DNA from: Onthophagus taurus
Lineage: Eukaryota > Arthropoda > Insecta > Coleoptera > Scarabaeidae
Direction: 5' to 3'
Length of the DNA stretch: 64,000 nucleotides
Assembly (NCBI RefSeq): GCF_036711975.1
Contig: NC_091967.1
Location: 18,972,001-19,036,000, forward strand
Shown piece by piece: positions 25,142-38,100 of this stretch. Under the pieces are notes generated by a model. That model did no database searches. It was not told where the DNA came from and saw nothing but the letters and a program-made list of their open reading frames with translations. The first letter of the stretch is position 1. The number at the start of each line of letters is the position of its first letter. The translations under genes were made by a program, and so were the position numbers.

Positions 25142-25147
25142 AATAAA
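25142..25147 (+). promoter_or_regulatory. polyadenylation signal of the VWD-repeat gene
   Basis: AATAAA 40 bp after the TAA stop at 25100-25102, in a normal position for a metazoan 3' end. Confidence 0.6.
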
Positions 25148-25453
25148 TAATTTTTAATTCTAAACATCGCTTTATTTTATTTCTTTTTAGCATAATCTAT
25201 AAAGTTTTTTATTAATGTATGATGCGAAAGAAGTGGCTGGCTGTTGGAGTTTGGCTGTTTCTTGCCTTCCTTTCGAATATACTTGTTTTACAGTTAGTTG
25301 AATTAAATATGACAATAATAGCAATAAAATAATAACTAGGTAGTGTTGAAAGAAAATATATTAGTAATACATTTTTATGAGTATTCGTATTCATTTAATA
25401 TTTATTTTAGAACAATATTAATTAGAACAACCAATATTTGGTTAATGTAAATT

Positions 25454-28400
25454 TTAGCGAATTTTTTCATTTTCTTCAATTTTACACCATTTTTCACTTA
25501 TTTCCCAAAGTTTTTTAGCCATATTAGGATCTTTAGCGTTTGAATACATCCCAACTTCACGACAGTTATCAAATAATTTTCCACTAACGCCTTCTAAATC
25601 ATTAGATAGCGCAACGTAAATTGTTGTTTGAGCACCTTCTAAAGGAGTCTACAAAAGAATCTTATCAAAAATAATTCTATTTTAACCTAATTTCAGCCGT
25701 ACTAAAAAATAAAATTTTCCAATAAATTGTATTAATTTTCTAAAAAACGGAATCGTTAATAAAAAATTAGTATCAATAATCCCTGGATGTAAAGTATTAG
25801 TGGTAACATTCGTGCCATATAATTTTTTAGCCAATTCAATTGTAAACAATATATTACACAATTTCGTGTTTTTGTACGTTTGAACAGGCGAATAAAATCC
25901 TGTTGCGTCTTTCGGGTGCTTATTTAAATCGTTTAAATCAATATTGCCAGCTAAACGTCCCGCTAATGCAGCTACATTAACAATTCGACCAGATTCGGAT
26001 TTTTTTAGTTTATCCAAAAGCAAGTGGGTTAGAAGAAACGGTCCTGCATAATTCGTTTGTAAAATTACTTGTAATCCATCGTCAGTAAATTTATTCTCAA
26101 ACCCGATTCCGCCTGCGTTATTTACTAAAATATCTAATTTGCTTTCCATTTGATTAAAATCACCAGCAAAATCTCTTATTGATTTAAACGAAGATAAATC
26201 GAGATGTTTGTAAATAACGTTTTTATTATTGGTTTCTTTTTGAATTTCGAAAACAGCTGCTTCAGCTTTGACTTTATTTCGACAAGCTAAGATTACTTTG
26301 CAACCTCTTTTTGCAAAATCCAACGCTGTTATGTAACCAATTCCTGGAAATAAAATATATATAATATATAAAAAATATCAATAAATATTATTGCTTATAC
26401 GTAAGGATTATGGGTTATAATTATTTCCGAGTATGTGGAGTATACTAATAGACCCACGTGAAAACGTGAAGAAATATATAAGAAGCAAGAAGAAGAAGAG
26501 CTCTCCTCAATCAACGATTTTTTTAACACTCTTCTAGTTTCATTTTTGAAAAATTGTCCTCATTGATGCATCTAGGAGCAAAAATGTTACAGACCATTGT
26601 GTTAAGGGTACAATTTGTTACAACTTTTGTTGTACAAATTTTTCTGTATCATGCTCCGGATACCGATTTCTTTTAATACTCTTCTAATTTTCATATTTTT
26701 GAAAAATTCTGCACATTGATGCATCTGGGAGCAAAAATGTTACAGACTATTGCGTTAAGGGTACAATTTGCTACAATTTTTGTTGTTAAAGTTTTTCTGT
26801 ATCATGCTTCGGATACCGATTTCTTTTAACTCTCTTCTAATATTCATATTTTTGAAAAATTCTACACATTGATGCATCTGGGAGCAAAAATGTTACAGAC
26901 TATTGTGTTAAGAGTACAATTTTTGTTGTAAAAGTTTTTCTGTATCATGTTCCGGATACCGATTTTTTTTAATACTCTTCTAATTTTCATATTTTTGAAA
27001 AATCCTCCACATTGATGCATCTGGGAGCAAAAATGTTACAGACCATTGTGTTAAGGGTACAATTGGCTACAACTTTTGTTGTACAAAATTTTCTGTATCA
27101 TGCTCCGGATACCGATTTCTTTTAACACTCTTCTAATTTTCATATTTTTGAAAAATTCTGCTCATTGATGCATCTGGGAGCAAAAATGTTACAGACCACT
27201 GTGTTAAGGATACAATTTGCTATAACTTTGGTTGTAAAAGTTTTTCTGTATCATGCTCCGGATACCGATTTCTTTTAACACTCTTCTAATTTTCATATTT
27301 TTGAAAAATCCTCCATATTAATGTATCTGGGAGCAAGAATGTTCCAGACCACTGTGTTAAGGGTACAATTTGCTATAACTTTTGTTGTAAAAGTTTTTCT
27401 GTATCATGCTCCGGATACCGATTTCTTTTAACACTCTTCTAATTTTCATATTTTTGAAAAATCCTCCACATTGATGCATCTGGGAGCAAAAATGTTACAG
27501 ACCATTGTGTTAAGGGTACAATTTGCTATAACTTTTGTTGTAAAAGTTTTTGTGTAGCATGCTCCGGAAACCGATTTCTTTTAACACTTCTACTTTTCAT
27601 ATTTTTGAAAAATTCTGCTCATTGATGCATCTGGGAGCAAAAATGTTACAGACCACTGTGTTAAGGGTACAATTTGTTATAACTTTTGTTGTAAAAGTTT
27701 TTCTGTAGCATGCTCCGGAAACCGATTTCTTTTAACACTTCTAATTTTCATATTTTTGAAAAATTCTGCTCATTGATGCATCTGGGAGCAAAAATGTTAC
27801 AGACCACTGTGTTAAGGGTACAATTTGCTATAACTTTTGTTGTAAAAGTTTTTCTGTATCATGCTCCGGATACCGATTTCTTTTAACACTCTTCTAATTT
27901 TCATATTTTTGAAAAATCCTCCACATTGATGCATCTGGGAGCAAAAATGTTACAGACCATTGTGTTAAGGGTACAATTTGCTATAACTTTTGTTGTAAAA
28001 GTTTTTGTGTAGCATGCTCCGGAAACCGATTTCTTTTAACACTTCTACTTTTCATATTTTTGAAAAATTCTGCTCATTGATGCATCTGGGAGCAAAAATG
28101 TTACAGACCACTGTGTTAAGGGTACAATTTGTTATAACTTTTGTTGTAAAAGTTTTTCTGTAGCATGCTCCGGAAACCGATTTTTTTTAACATTCTTCTA
28201 ATTTTCATATTTTTGAAAAATTCTGCACATTGATGCACCGGGGAGCAAAAGTGTTACAGACCATTGTGTTAAAACTACAAATGAGGGATGACTTCAAAGT
28301 GAATAACACAAGGCAAGCTTTTAAGTACTAACTTCACATGATATGTATTTCTGAAAAGCTGTAATATTACAAGGATATCGATATAACGAGTTTATCTGTC

Positions 28401-28658
28401 TCACTCTTCGACGCAACTGACTGGCCAAGATAGATTTGCCAAGGTGTATATAAACATTTTGTGGATATAACAATATAAACATAAATTTAGCAAAACCTAA
28501 AAACATTTTATCTTACCCGTATTTGAACCAGTAACAACAGCAGTTTTTCCAACAAGACACTTATAACATCCATTATGTTTCACACTGAGTTTTATATATA
28601 TTTTCAAAATAACACCCAATATTATTAACACAAGAGAGAAAGATATTAAATCAACCAT
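25454..28658 (-). CDS. SDR-1: RDH11-14-like short-chain dehydrogenase, catalytic Ser replaced by Ala
   Basis: Three exons: 28658-28517, 26343-25703, 25648-25454, giving 978 nt and 325 aa, all GT..AG and in phase. Residues ~4-22 are a hydrophobic anchor. The cofactor motif TGSNTGIG is split by intron 1. NNAG is at ~122-125, and the YxxxK pair at ~204/208 (TYKNTK). Classical SDRs of this group use NAD(P)H to reduce retinal-like carbonyls or oxidise alcohols at the ER membrane; the substrate here is unknown. The strand carrying the catalytic serine reads RIVNVAALAG, so Ser is Ala (codon 25969-25967), unlike the five neighbours, which keep it. The enzyme may be inactive or altered. Intron 1 (2.17 kb) contains the ~153-bp tandem array. 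The stop is 351 bp from the convergent VWD gene's stop. Confidence 0.88.
26510..28275. repeat. tandem array, about 12 copies of a ~153-bp unit, in SDR-1 intron 1
   Basis: The landmark GATGCATCTGGGAGCAAAAA recurs at about 26565, 26718, 26871, 27013, 27167, 27320, 27473, 27623, 27775, 27928, 28079 and 28232, with spacings of 142-154 bp, mostly 150-154. Variants alternate (CTCCACATT against CTGCTCATT; TGTATCATG against TGTAGCATG), and the block 27473-27775 recurs at 27928-28232, which points to unequal exchange. No coding frame runs through it. Confidence 0.95.
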
Positions 28659-28931
28659 TTTTTATTAATGTTGTTAACTGGAGATAAGCTACTAAATTTC
28701 TTCCTTCTGAACTTGATTTGGAGGTTATCCGAGTTAAAACAAAAAAAATCGAATGTTAAGAATTTTATTATTGAAAAGTCAATCCTTAAAATAGCTGAAG
28801 ATATATTTGAAGTTGATATTATCTTGATTTATCTTGACAAAATTGAATTTTATCTTTTTATGAAATGGATAAAGTTTACTAAAAACAGTAAATTGGGTAA
28901 TCTATACAACGACATTCGTTTAAATTCTCTT
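28659..28931. other. spacer between SDR-1 and SDR-2
   Basis: AT-rich; holds the SDR-1 promoter region and SDR-2 3' end. A clear TATA box or polyadenylation signal could not be singled out. Confidence 0.35.
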
Positions 28932-30041
28932 TTAATTAATCAAATTTTTTTCCATTCTATCTAAACAAACCAATTCTTCAGATTGTTCCCAAATAATATC
29001 CTCTAACTCCCAATTTTTAATATACTTTTCTAAATCAACTTCAGTACAATTATCAAACATCTTTCCAGAAACGTTTTCAACTTCATTAGACGTAGCTAAA
29101 TAGATTGAAGTTCTACATCCTTCCTCCACAGTCTATATTTGCAAAAAAAAAAAATAAAAAAAATAAATATTTAAGATCAATAATTACCATAAACCAAGTT
29201 TTAGTAATAAATTTGATAAACATTTGGAAAGGTAATCGTTTAAAAATATCGGTTTGAACTCCTCCGGGGTGTAAAGCATTCACAGTAATGTTATTTCCTT
29301 TCAATTTTTTCGCTAACGCACTTGTGAAATAAATCATACACAATTTAGAGTTTGCATACAAACGAATTTTTGCGAAATTGTCGATTAAATCATTAGGATA
29401 AGCGTCGATTTGAAATTTTGGAATTTTTGCAAATTTCGCCATATGCGAAGCAACGTTTATAATTCTAGCTGATTCCGATCGTTTTAAAGATCTCATTAAT
29501 AAGCGAGTTAATAGAAATGGTCCGAAATAGTTAACTTGAAGAGTTATTTGTAAATTATCCTCGGTTAAATACTCGCCAAAACCTGCTACTCCGGCGTTAT
29601 TAATTAAAACATCGATTTTTTCTTCATTTCGATCAATTTCCATAGCAAATTTTCGTATTGATTCAAACGACATTAAATTTAAAATTTTGTAAGAAACGTT
29701 TTTATTATTTGTTTTGTAAATAATTTTTTTAACTGCCAATATCGCTCCTTGTTCATTTTTGCAACCTAAAATTACTTTAGCACCTCTTTTTGCTAAATCT
29801 AAAGCGGTAAAATAGCCGATTCCTTAAAAGAAATAATTTAGTACTAAATTATGATTAAATCTGAATAAAGTTTACCTTTATTTGCCCCTGTTACAATTAC
29901 AACTTTTCCAAATAGATAAGTGTAGGAATTTGTTTGTTTTATTCGTAATTTTAAATAAATTCGCCATGATATTATTAAGATTATAATGAAAATTTGTATT
30001 AATTTCTCATAAAAAATTATTGTATCGTTTAGTATTATCAT
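28932..30041 (-). CDS. SDR-2: RDH11-14-like short-chain dehydrogenase
   Basis: Three exons: 30041-29876, 29822-29188, 29132-28932, giving 1002 nt and 333 aa in phase. The N-terminus is a long hydrophobic segment (IIILIISW region) before KLRIKQTN. The cofactor motif is TGANKGIG, split by intron 1 exactly as in the paralogues. INNAG, the catalytic Ser in INVASHMA, and Y-A-N-S-K (LYANSKLCM) are all present, so it should be active. The second-exon start used here follows the splice phase; an open frame also begins at TTG 29739, but that is internal. The C-terminal exon is diverged (ends RMEKNLIN). It lies 274 bp downstream of the SDR-1 start on the same strand. Substrate unknown. Confidence 0.87.
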
Positions 30042-30224
30042 TTTTTTGTATGTAACAACAATAAGATTGTGACAATAAAACTGGTAATAAAAAAGTATAA
30101 ATTTTAAAATGAACGCAGATCCCGCAGATCAACCTTTTTTATTTGGTGGTATATTGAGTTACTTATAGTAGTATTTATAAAAATTATTATATAGATTTAA
30201 TTACTACATATTTACTAGTGATCT

Positions 30225-33200
30225 TGCGAAAAGCCGGAGACCGGATATTCGGCATTCCACAAGGATCCTTCAAGAAATGAATTTCGAACATCGAAAATTT
30301 TATCAAAACTTCAAATATTGTTTTTTCAAAAACTAAAAGTTATTTCTCAAAACGGGTTGGTTCATAGAAAAGAGAGCACTTTTATTAACACTTTAGGAAA
30401 TTTTCATACTCATATTCCAAGAACTGGATTTTATACGAATTTTTAAAACTTAATCGGCGAAAATTGCAAAACTCGAAAAAATTATCGATCATTTCAAAAA
30501 TTTATTTCTCCAAAACTAAAAGCGATTATTCAAAACGGCTTGTTGTATTAAAAAGAGGATACTTTAATTAATAATTGGTGATATTTCCACAAGGATTCGT
30601 CAAGAAATGAATTTTATAGTGAATTTTGAAAATTATCGATGAAAACTGCAACATCGAAAATTTGATCAAAACTTCAAATATTGTTTTCTCAAAAACTAAA
30701 AGTTATTTCTCAAAACGGGTTGGTTCATAGAAAAGAGGGCACTTTTATTAACACTTTAGGAAATTTTCATACTCATATTCCAAGAACTGGATTTTATACG
30801 AATTTTTAAAACTTAATCGGCGAAAATTGCAAAATTCGAAAAAATTATCGATCATTTCAAAAATTTATTTCTCCAAAACTAAAAGCGATTATTCAAAACG
30901 GCTTGTTGTATTAAAAAGAGGATACTTTAATTAATAATTGGTGATATTTCCACAAGGATTCGTCAAGAAATGAATTTTATAGTGAATTTTGAAAATTATC
31001 GATGAAAACTGCAACATCGAAAATTTGATCAAAACTTCAAATATTGTTTTCTCAAAAACTAAAAGTTATTTCTCAAAACGGGTTGGTTCATAGAAAAGAG
31101 GGCACTTTTATTAACACTTTAGGAAATTTTCATACTCATATTCCAAGAACTGGATTTTATACGAATTTTTAAAACTTAATCGGCGAAAATTGCAAAATTC
31201 GAAAAAATTATCGATCATTTCAAAAATTTATTTCTCCAAAACTAAAAGCGATTATTCAAAACGGCTTGTTCTATTAAAAAGAGGATACTTTAATTAATAA
31301 TTGGTGATATTTCCACAAGGATTCGTCAAGAAATGAATTGTATAGCGAATTTTGAAAATTATCGATGAAAATTGCAACATCGAAAATTTTATCAAAACTT
31401 CAAATATTGTTTTCTCAAAAACTAAAAGTTATTTCTCAAAACGGGTTGGTTCATAGAAAAGAGGGCACTTTTATTAACACTTTAGGAAATTTTCATACTG
31501 ATATTCCAATAAATGGATTTTATACGAATTTTTAAAACTTAATCGGCGGAAATTGCAAAATTCGAAAAAATTATCGATCATTTCAAAAATTTATTTCTCC
31601 AAAACTAAAAGCGATTATTCAAAACGGCTTGTTGTATTAAAAAGAGGATACTTTAATTAATAATTGGTGATATTTCCACAAGGATTCATCAAGAAATGAA
31701 TTTTATAACGAATTTTGAAAATTATCGATGAAAATTGCAACATCGAAAATTTTATCAAAACTTCAAATATTGTTTTCTCAAAAACTAAAAGTTATTTTTC
31801 AAAACGGGTTTGTTCATTGGAAAGAGGGTACTTTTATTAACACTTTGGGAAATTTTCATACTGATATTCCAATAAATGGATTTTATACGAATTTTTAAAA
31901 CTTAATCGGCAAAATTCGAAAAAATTATCGATCATTTCAAAAATTTATTTCTCAAAAACTAAAAGCGATTATTCAAAACTGCTTGTTGTATTAAAAAGAG
32001 GATACTTTAATTAATAATTGGTGATATTTCCACAAGGATTCGTCAAGAAATGAATTTTATATCGAATTTTGAAAATCATCGATGAAAATTGCAACATCGA
32101 AAATTTTATCAAAACTTCAAATATTGTTTTCTCAAAACCTAAAAGTTATTTCTCAAAACGGGTTGTTTCATAGAAAAGAGGGCACTTTTATTAACACTTT
32201 AGGAAATTTTCATACTCATATTCCAAGAAATCGATTTTATACGAATTTTTAAAACTTAATCGGCGAAAATTGCAAAATTCGAAAAAATTATCGATCATTT
32301 CAAAAATTTATTTCTCCAAAACTAAAAGCGATTATTCAAAACGGCTTGTTCTATTAAAAAGAGGATACTTTAATTAATAATTGGTGATATTTCCACAAGG
32401 ATTCGTCAAGAAATGAATTGTATAGCGAATTTTGAAAATTATCGATGAAAATTGCAACATCGAAAATTTTATCAAAACTTCAAATATTGTTTTCTCAAAA
32501 ACTAAAAGTTATTTCTCAAAACGGGTTGGTTCATAGAAAAGAGGGCACTTTTATTAACACTTTAGGAAATTTTCATACTGATATTCCAATAAATGGATTT
32601 TATACGAATTTTTAAAACTTAATCGGCGGAAATTGCAAAATTCGAAAAAATTATCGATCATTTCAAAAATTTATTTCTCCAAAACTAAAAGCGATTATTC
32701 AAAACGGCTTGTTGTATTAAAAAGAGGATACTTTAATTAATAATTGGTGATATTTCCACAAGGATTCGTCAAGAAATGAATTTTATAACGAATTTTGAAA
32801 ATTATCGATGAAAATTGCAACATCGAAAATTTTATCAAAACTTCAAATATTGTTTTCTCAAAAACTAAAAGTTATTTTTCAAAACGGGTTTGTTCATTGG
32901 AAAGAGGGTACTTTTATTAACACTTTGGGAAATTTTCATACTGATATTCCAATAAATGGATTTTATACGAATTTTTAAAACTTAATCGGCAAAATTCGAA
33001 AAAATTATCGATCATTTCAAAAATTTATTTCTCAAAAACTAAAAGCGATTATTCAAAACGGCTTGTTGTATTAAAAAGAGGATACTTTAATTAATAATTG
33101 GTGATATTTCCACAAGGATTCGTCAAGAAATGAATTTTATATCGAATTTTGAAAATCATCGATGAAAATTGCAACATCGAAAATTTTATCAAAACTTCAA

Positions 33201-33745
33201 ATATTGTTTTCTCAAAACCTAAAAGTTATTTCTCAAAACGGGTTGTTTCATAGAAAAGAGGGCACTTTTATTAACACTTTAGGAAATTTTCATACTCATA
33301 TTCCAAGAAATCGATTTTATACGAATTTCTGAAACTTAATCGGCGATAATTGCATAGTTCGAAAAAATTGTCGATCATTCAAAAATTTATTTCTCAAAAA
33401 CTAAAAGCGATTATTCAAAACGGCTTGTTGTATTAAAAAGACGATACTTTAATTAATTATTGGTGATATTTCCACAAGGATTCGTCAAGAAATGAATTTT
33501 ATAGCAAATTTTGAAAATTATCGATGAAAATTGCAACATCGAAAATTTTATCAAAACTTCAAATATAGTTTTCTCAAAAACTAAAAGTTATTTCTCAAAA
33601 CGGGTTGGTTCATAGGAAATAGGGCACTTTTATTGACACTTCAGGAAATTTTCACACTCATATTCCGAGAAGTGGATTTTTAAAACATAATCGGCGAAAA
33701 TTGCAAAATTTGAAAAAATTGTCGATTATTCCTGTGAATGGTGGA
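30225..33745. repeat. tandem array, ~9.5 copies of a ~363-bp dimeric unit with a 1080-bp higher-order repeat
   Basis: The landmark AAGGATTCGTCAAGAAATGA recurs at 30591, 30954, 31317, 31680, 32034, 32397, 32760, 33114 and 33476 (a divergent one at 30261), with spacings 363, 363, 363, 354, 363, 363, 354 and 362. Each unit holds two related halves of ~180 bp: one with CTCAAAACGGGTTGGTTCAT, one with TTCAAAACGGCTTGTTGTAT. The trio of units at 31317-32396 is repeated almost exactly at 32397-33475, including the two 354-bp units. It fills the space between SDR-2 and SDR-3; no genes inside. Confidence 0.95.
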
Positions 33746-33811
33746 GTACTAAGTAATAGGTTTTTAATATTTACGGAAGTTTGAAACATTCTATATATTT
33801 AATCAAAAAAA

Positions 33812-34964
33812 CTAAAATATTTTTTCATCTTGTTCTAATGAAACTAATTCCTCGGATTTATTCCAAATCTCTGCACCTAAAATTTTATCTCTTGCTGATT
33901 TATAAAATTCAATTTGGCTACAATTATCGAATAATTTTCCAGAAATATAATCAATTAACTTAGAAGTAGCGAGAAAGATACTGGTTCTAGCACCTTCTTC
34001 TGGAGTCTAAAAATGATTTTGTTTATTTTGTTCTTAAAAAAATATGTTTTTTTATCTAACTTTAAAGAAAATCCTTGAAATTATATTAACAAAAATCTCA
34101 TACGGAATTTTTCTAAAAATATTGGTTTGCACAGAACCTGGATGTAAAACATTAACACATATTCCTGTTCCTTTCAATTTTTCCGCCAAAATTATAGTGA
34201 AATAAATTTGACATAATTTTGAATTTGCATACAATCGAAGTCTTCCTAAAACGGGATGTAAATTCGCGGAGTATTCATTTAAATTTTTCACGTTAATATT
34301 TGCATATCTTGCCATTACAGATGAGACGTTAATTATACGGCTTTTATCGCCATTTTTTAATTTATCTTTAAAGATATTTGATTAACGAAATGAAAAATTT
34401 TTTTCATATGCATACCAATAAGTAAATGTGTAAGCAAAAAATGTGATAAATAATTAACTTGAAGGGTCATTTGATTTCCATCTTCAGTTAATTTATTTCC
34501 AACACCTCCTACACCGGCATTATTTATTAATATATCAATTTTATCTTCATTTTTGTTAATTTCTTTCGCAAATTCTCTAACTGATTGAAACGATTTTAAA
34601 TCTAATATTTTGTAGGAAACGTTTTCATTTTTTGTTTGTTTTATAATATTTTTTACAGCTTCTTGAGCTTTCTCTTCATTTCTACAACCCAGAATAACTT
34701 TCGCACCTCTTTGTGCTAAATCTATGGCTGTTACATATCCTATACCTATAATAATTAAGAAAATATTTTTATTTTTAACTATTTTTTGATGAATATATTT
34801 TTTTGTATACCCGTATTTGCACCAGTTATTATTACAGTTTTTCCGATTAAACACGTGTATGTTTTAAGAGGTTTTATACGTAATTTAAAATATAATTTTA
34901 GTACTACTGTTATGAAAATTATTGTTATAATAAATGATATTGTATAAAACATGAAGCAGTTCAT
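33812..34964 (-). CDS. SDR-3: RDH11-14-like short-chain dehydrogenase, four exons
   Basis: Exons: 34964-34811, 34745-34416, 34365-34061, 34006-33812, giving 984 nt and 327 aa in phase. It has an N-terminal hydrophobic anchor, TGANTGIG split by intron 1, INNAGVGG, the catalytic Ser in IINVSSVMA, and YANSK. Unlike the other five genes, its middle exon is cut by a 50-bp intron (34366-34415) within the helix after LLTHLLI (codon GAT split G|AT). Without removing it the frame stops, so the intron is required. This is a lineage-specific intron gain. The intron 3 donor is GTTAGA, weaker than the paralogues' GTAYRN. Its last exon ends QDEKIF. The ~363-bp array begins about 70 bp beyond its stop. Confidence 0.85.
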
Positions 34965-35151
34965 TTTATTTTGTGTTATTTTTGTTTTGGAAACAAGTTG
35001 GGAGTAGATTACAGATAACGAGATGAGTAGGTTTTTTATTAATGTTTAAAAAGGATCATAAAATAACTTCATCAACCTTGTTTTAAGTTATAAAAATAAA
35101 AAATTTAACATATGCAACCCAATTTGTATCAAATCTTCAGTAATGTATAAA
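34965..35151. other. spacer between SDR-3 and SDR-4
   Basis: Short AT-rich spacer holding the SDR-3 promoter region; no recognised element. Confidence 0.35.
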
Positions 35152-38100
35152 TCATTTAATTTTTTCATCCTCAGATAGTTTTGTTAATTCTTCTGATTTC
35201 ACCCAAAGCATTTTAGCATGCTCGGGATTACTTGCTGATGAATATAAAGATGCTTCTTGACAGTTGTCAAAAAATTTACCAGATACTTCTTTAACATCGC
35301 TCGACAAAGACACGTAAATGTACGTTCGGCTACCCTCTTCAATATTCTAAAATAAATAGCTTAATAAGATATACCGAGAATTTCATATAATAGATTCATA
35401 GATTGCGAGCTATGAATGCTGTAAACATAGTTACAAAACTACTATGCATTTGCATTGTCCAATATAAAATGCAGCATAGCTTAATAGTACAGGCATTGGA
35501 TAATTTTGCTTGGAAAAAGGTGACACCTTTATGATAACCCTGAGTTTTCGGCAGTGTTAAGAGACGCACGGCTAAACCAGATACTTTCTAGTTCTACTTA
35601 GGTCTGTTCTAGTTTTAGTGCAATAAAAATATGCAGAGTGATATCTTACACTAACTAGCGCTACCTAGCAGTGTCACTAGAACTAACATTACACCTAGAA
35701 CTAGATACATTCGGATTTAGCAGCAGGTCTCTCAAGACGGCTAAACCTGAATGATTCTAGTTCTAGGTCTTGTGTTAGTTCTAGTGATAGTGCTAGTGTA
35801 AAACTAGAACTAACACTAGACCTAGAACTAGAAACATTTGGATTTAGCCGTCTTGAGAGACGTGCGGCTAAATCCGAATGTTTCTAGTTCTAGGTCTAGT
35901 GTTAGTACTAGTTTTAGTTCAATAAAAATATGCAACTTACGGGAAGTATCGGTGTCCCTCACCGATTTTATTGAAATTTGGTACAGCGATAGTATGGCCA
36001 AAAATAAGGTTTACGTATTTTTTTATACGTGCTAATAAAGCCCCTGGGGCGAGTTATAAGGGTTAGAAATCGGGGCGAAATATATATATTCGCTTATAGG
36101 CTGAAAACAAAAATAGCTATCGAAATGTGGTAAACTATGTAAACTAATATTCATTTTCAAAGAGCTTTCCATTGATATATCACACATTTATCTGAGGGCT
36201 TCAGGGGGTAAACTACCCCTAGTTTTTTGGAATATTTGAAAAACTATCCTGTCGATTTTGGCGATATTATGTATCCTTATAGTACGTTTAAAAATATTAA
36301 TGACGTGTTTTTTCTTATTTGCCTCTGACCATCCCCTGCAAACTTACGGGGTATGACAGATAACCCCTTTCCTTAAAGATAATGTGATAAACTGTTACAC
36401 TTTTAAACAATATTTTGAAGAAAACCATTAATTAGATGTAAATTAAGATTTACGCAGTAAAATAAACCCTATACGACATTAAGGGGTGGCTGGGGTTAAC
36501 TACTCTAACCACCCCAAAAATTATTCTTTTTTTTGAAAATTGTTTGTCGATTTTGGTGCAATTTATCACTATGATTTTTTTATACGTTATGTTGTACTAT
36601 TGTAAGAACTTACAAGGGTGAGAAGTTTGGGATAGAACATATATTTTCGCTAATAACTTTCATACTCCTACAGAAAAAGCTTTTTATCCTTATTCTATTT
36701 AAATAACACAAAAGTTAGGATAATTATACAGGGTGCCCATTATGTATGGAATATAGCATATATCTTGATAAGTATCAACTTTATAAAAAAACATTTTATA
36801 CAAAAGTTGTTTAATATTTTATTTGCCATAATAAGACTGCATTCAATTGTTTTCAATTGAAAAAACAAATGAGTAACGAATAATACTTACATTTTTTTAA
36901 ATGGCAATGAATTCTTTCGTTAGGCTCATTTGATAGAGATTACTTGTCTCTTTACGATGGCTTAAAATTTTTACATTAAAAAATTTTTGAAAAAATGTTA
37001 AAATTGTTTAATAATAAAAATAAATTAATAACATTAATCTAGATACCCGAGATCTCAAATTATTACTGTAAATTAAATGGGCGTACAAAATGAAATAAAT
37101 AAACGAAAAATTAGTGTACATCTCCAATAATTCGAGGCACTTCGAGGTACTTGATGATCTCGGATATCCAAAGGCAAATAAAATATTAAACAACTTTGTA
37201 TAAAATGTTTTTTTATAAAGTTGATACCTATCAAGATATATACTATATTCCATAGATAATGGGCACCCTGTATATCCAGATGCAAACCAGGCGTATTTAA
37301 AAACATTAATAAATCGTGGGGGAGACAACTGGTTATGCGTTAAGGAGTGCAATTTTAAAATGTCATCTCGCTGATGCAAATTGACATAGTACTGGTAGAG
37401 AATAACTTGATCAGAAAATCTTCTAATGAAATTTTTCCATATTATAAAACTAAATACATCCGGGGGTTGAATTTGGCCTGTTGTCCCTGCAGGTATAGAC
37501 AAATATTTAAACTTAACATCCGATGGAGTTACTTCACTAATAATTTCAGGGCAGTGGCCACTCCACGTATCCAGTAATAGTAATGATTTGGGTCCGGTGT
37601 TTGGGAAATAGACATTTTGTAGCCAATTTTTCATATGAGCAGAAGTCGGTTTACCAGACTTTGATGCCAAAACGAATATGTTATCTGCTTTGAACATTGT
37701 ACTTATTACCCTCGGTCCAAACGTACCAGAGGATTCTAACAATGTAGAATACAATTTTCGATACTTAACCATTTTCTTTCAGTTGCTTTTTAACTCATTA
37801 TTAATAAATATTTATATAATTATCCTAACTTTAGTGTTATTTAAATAGAATAAGGACAAAGAAGCTTTTTCTGTAGGAGTATGAAAGTTATTAGCGAAAA
37901 TATATGTTCTATCCCAAACTTCTCACCCTTGTAAGTTCTTACAATAGTACTACCTAACGTATAAAAAAATGATGGTGGTAAATTGGACCAAAATCGACAA
38001 ACAATTTTCGCAAAAAAAAATAATTTTTGGGGTGGTTAGGGTAGTTAACCCCAGCCACCCCGTAATGTCGTATAGGGTTTATTTTACTGCGTAAATCTTA

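Noticed and set aside
26510-28275. CRISPR-like array
   Set aside because: The repeats are directly adjacent ~153-bp units without unique spacers, in a eukaryotic intron; this is satellite DNA.
28932-29739. SDR-2 starting at the internal TTG (29739)
   Set aside because: Exon 1 at 30041-29876 splices in phase and supplies the membrane anchor and the TGANKG half of the cofactor motif, so the longer model is right.
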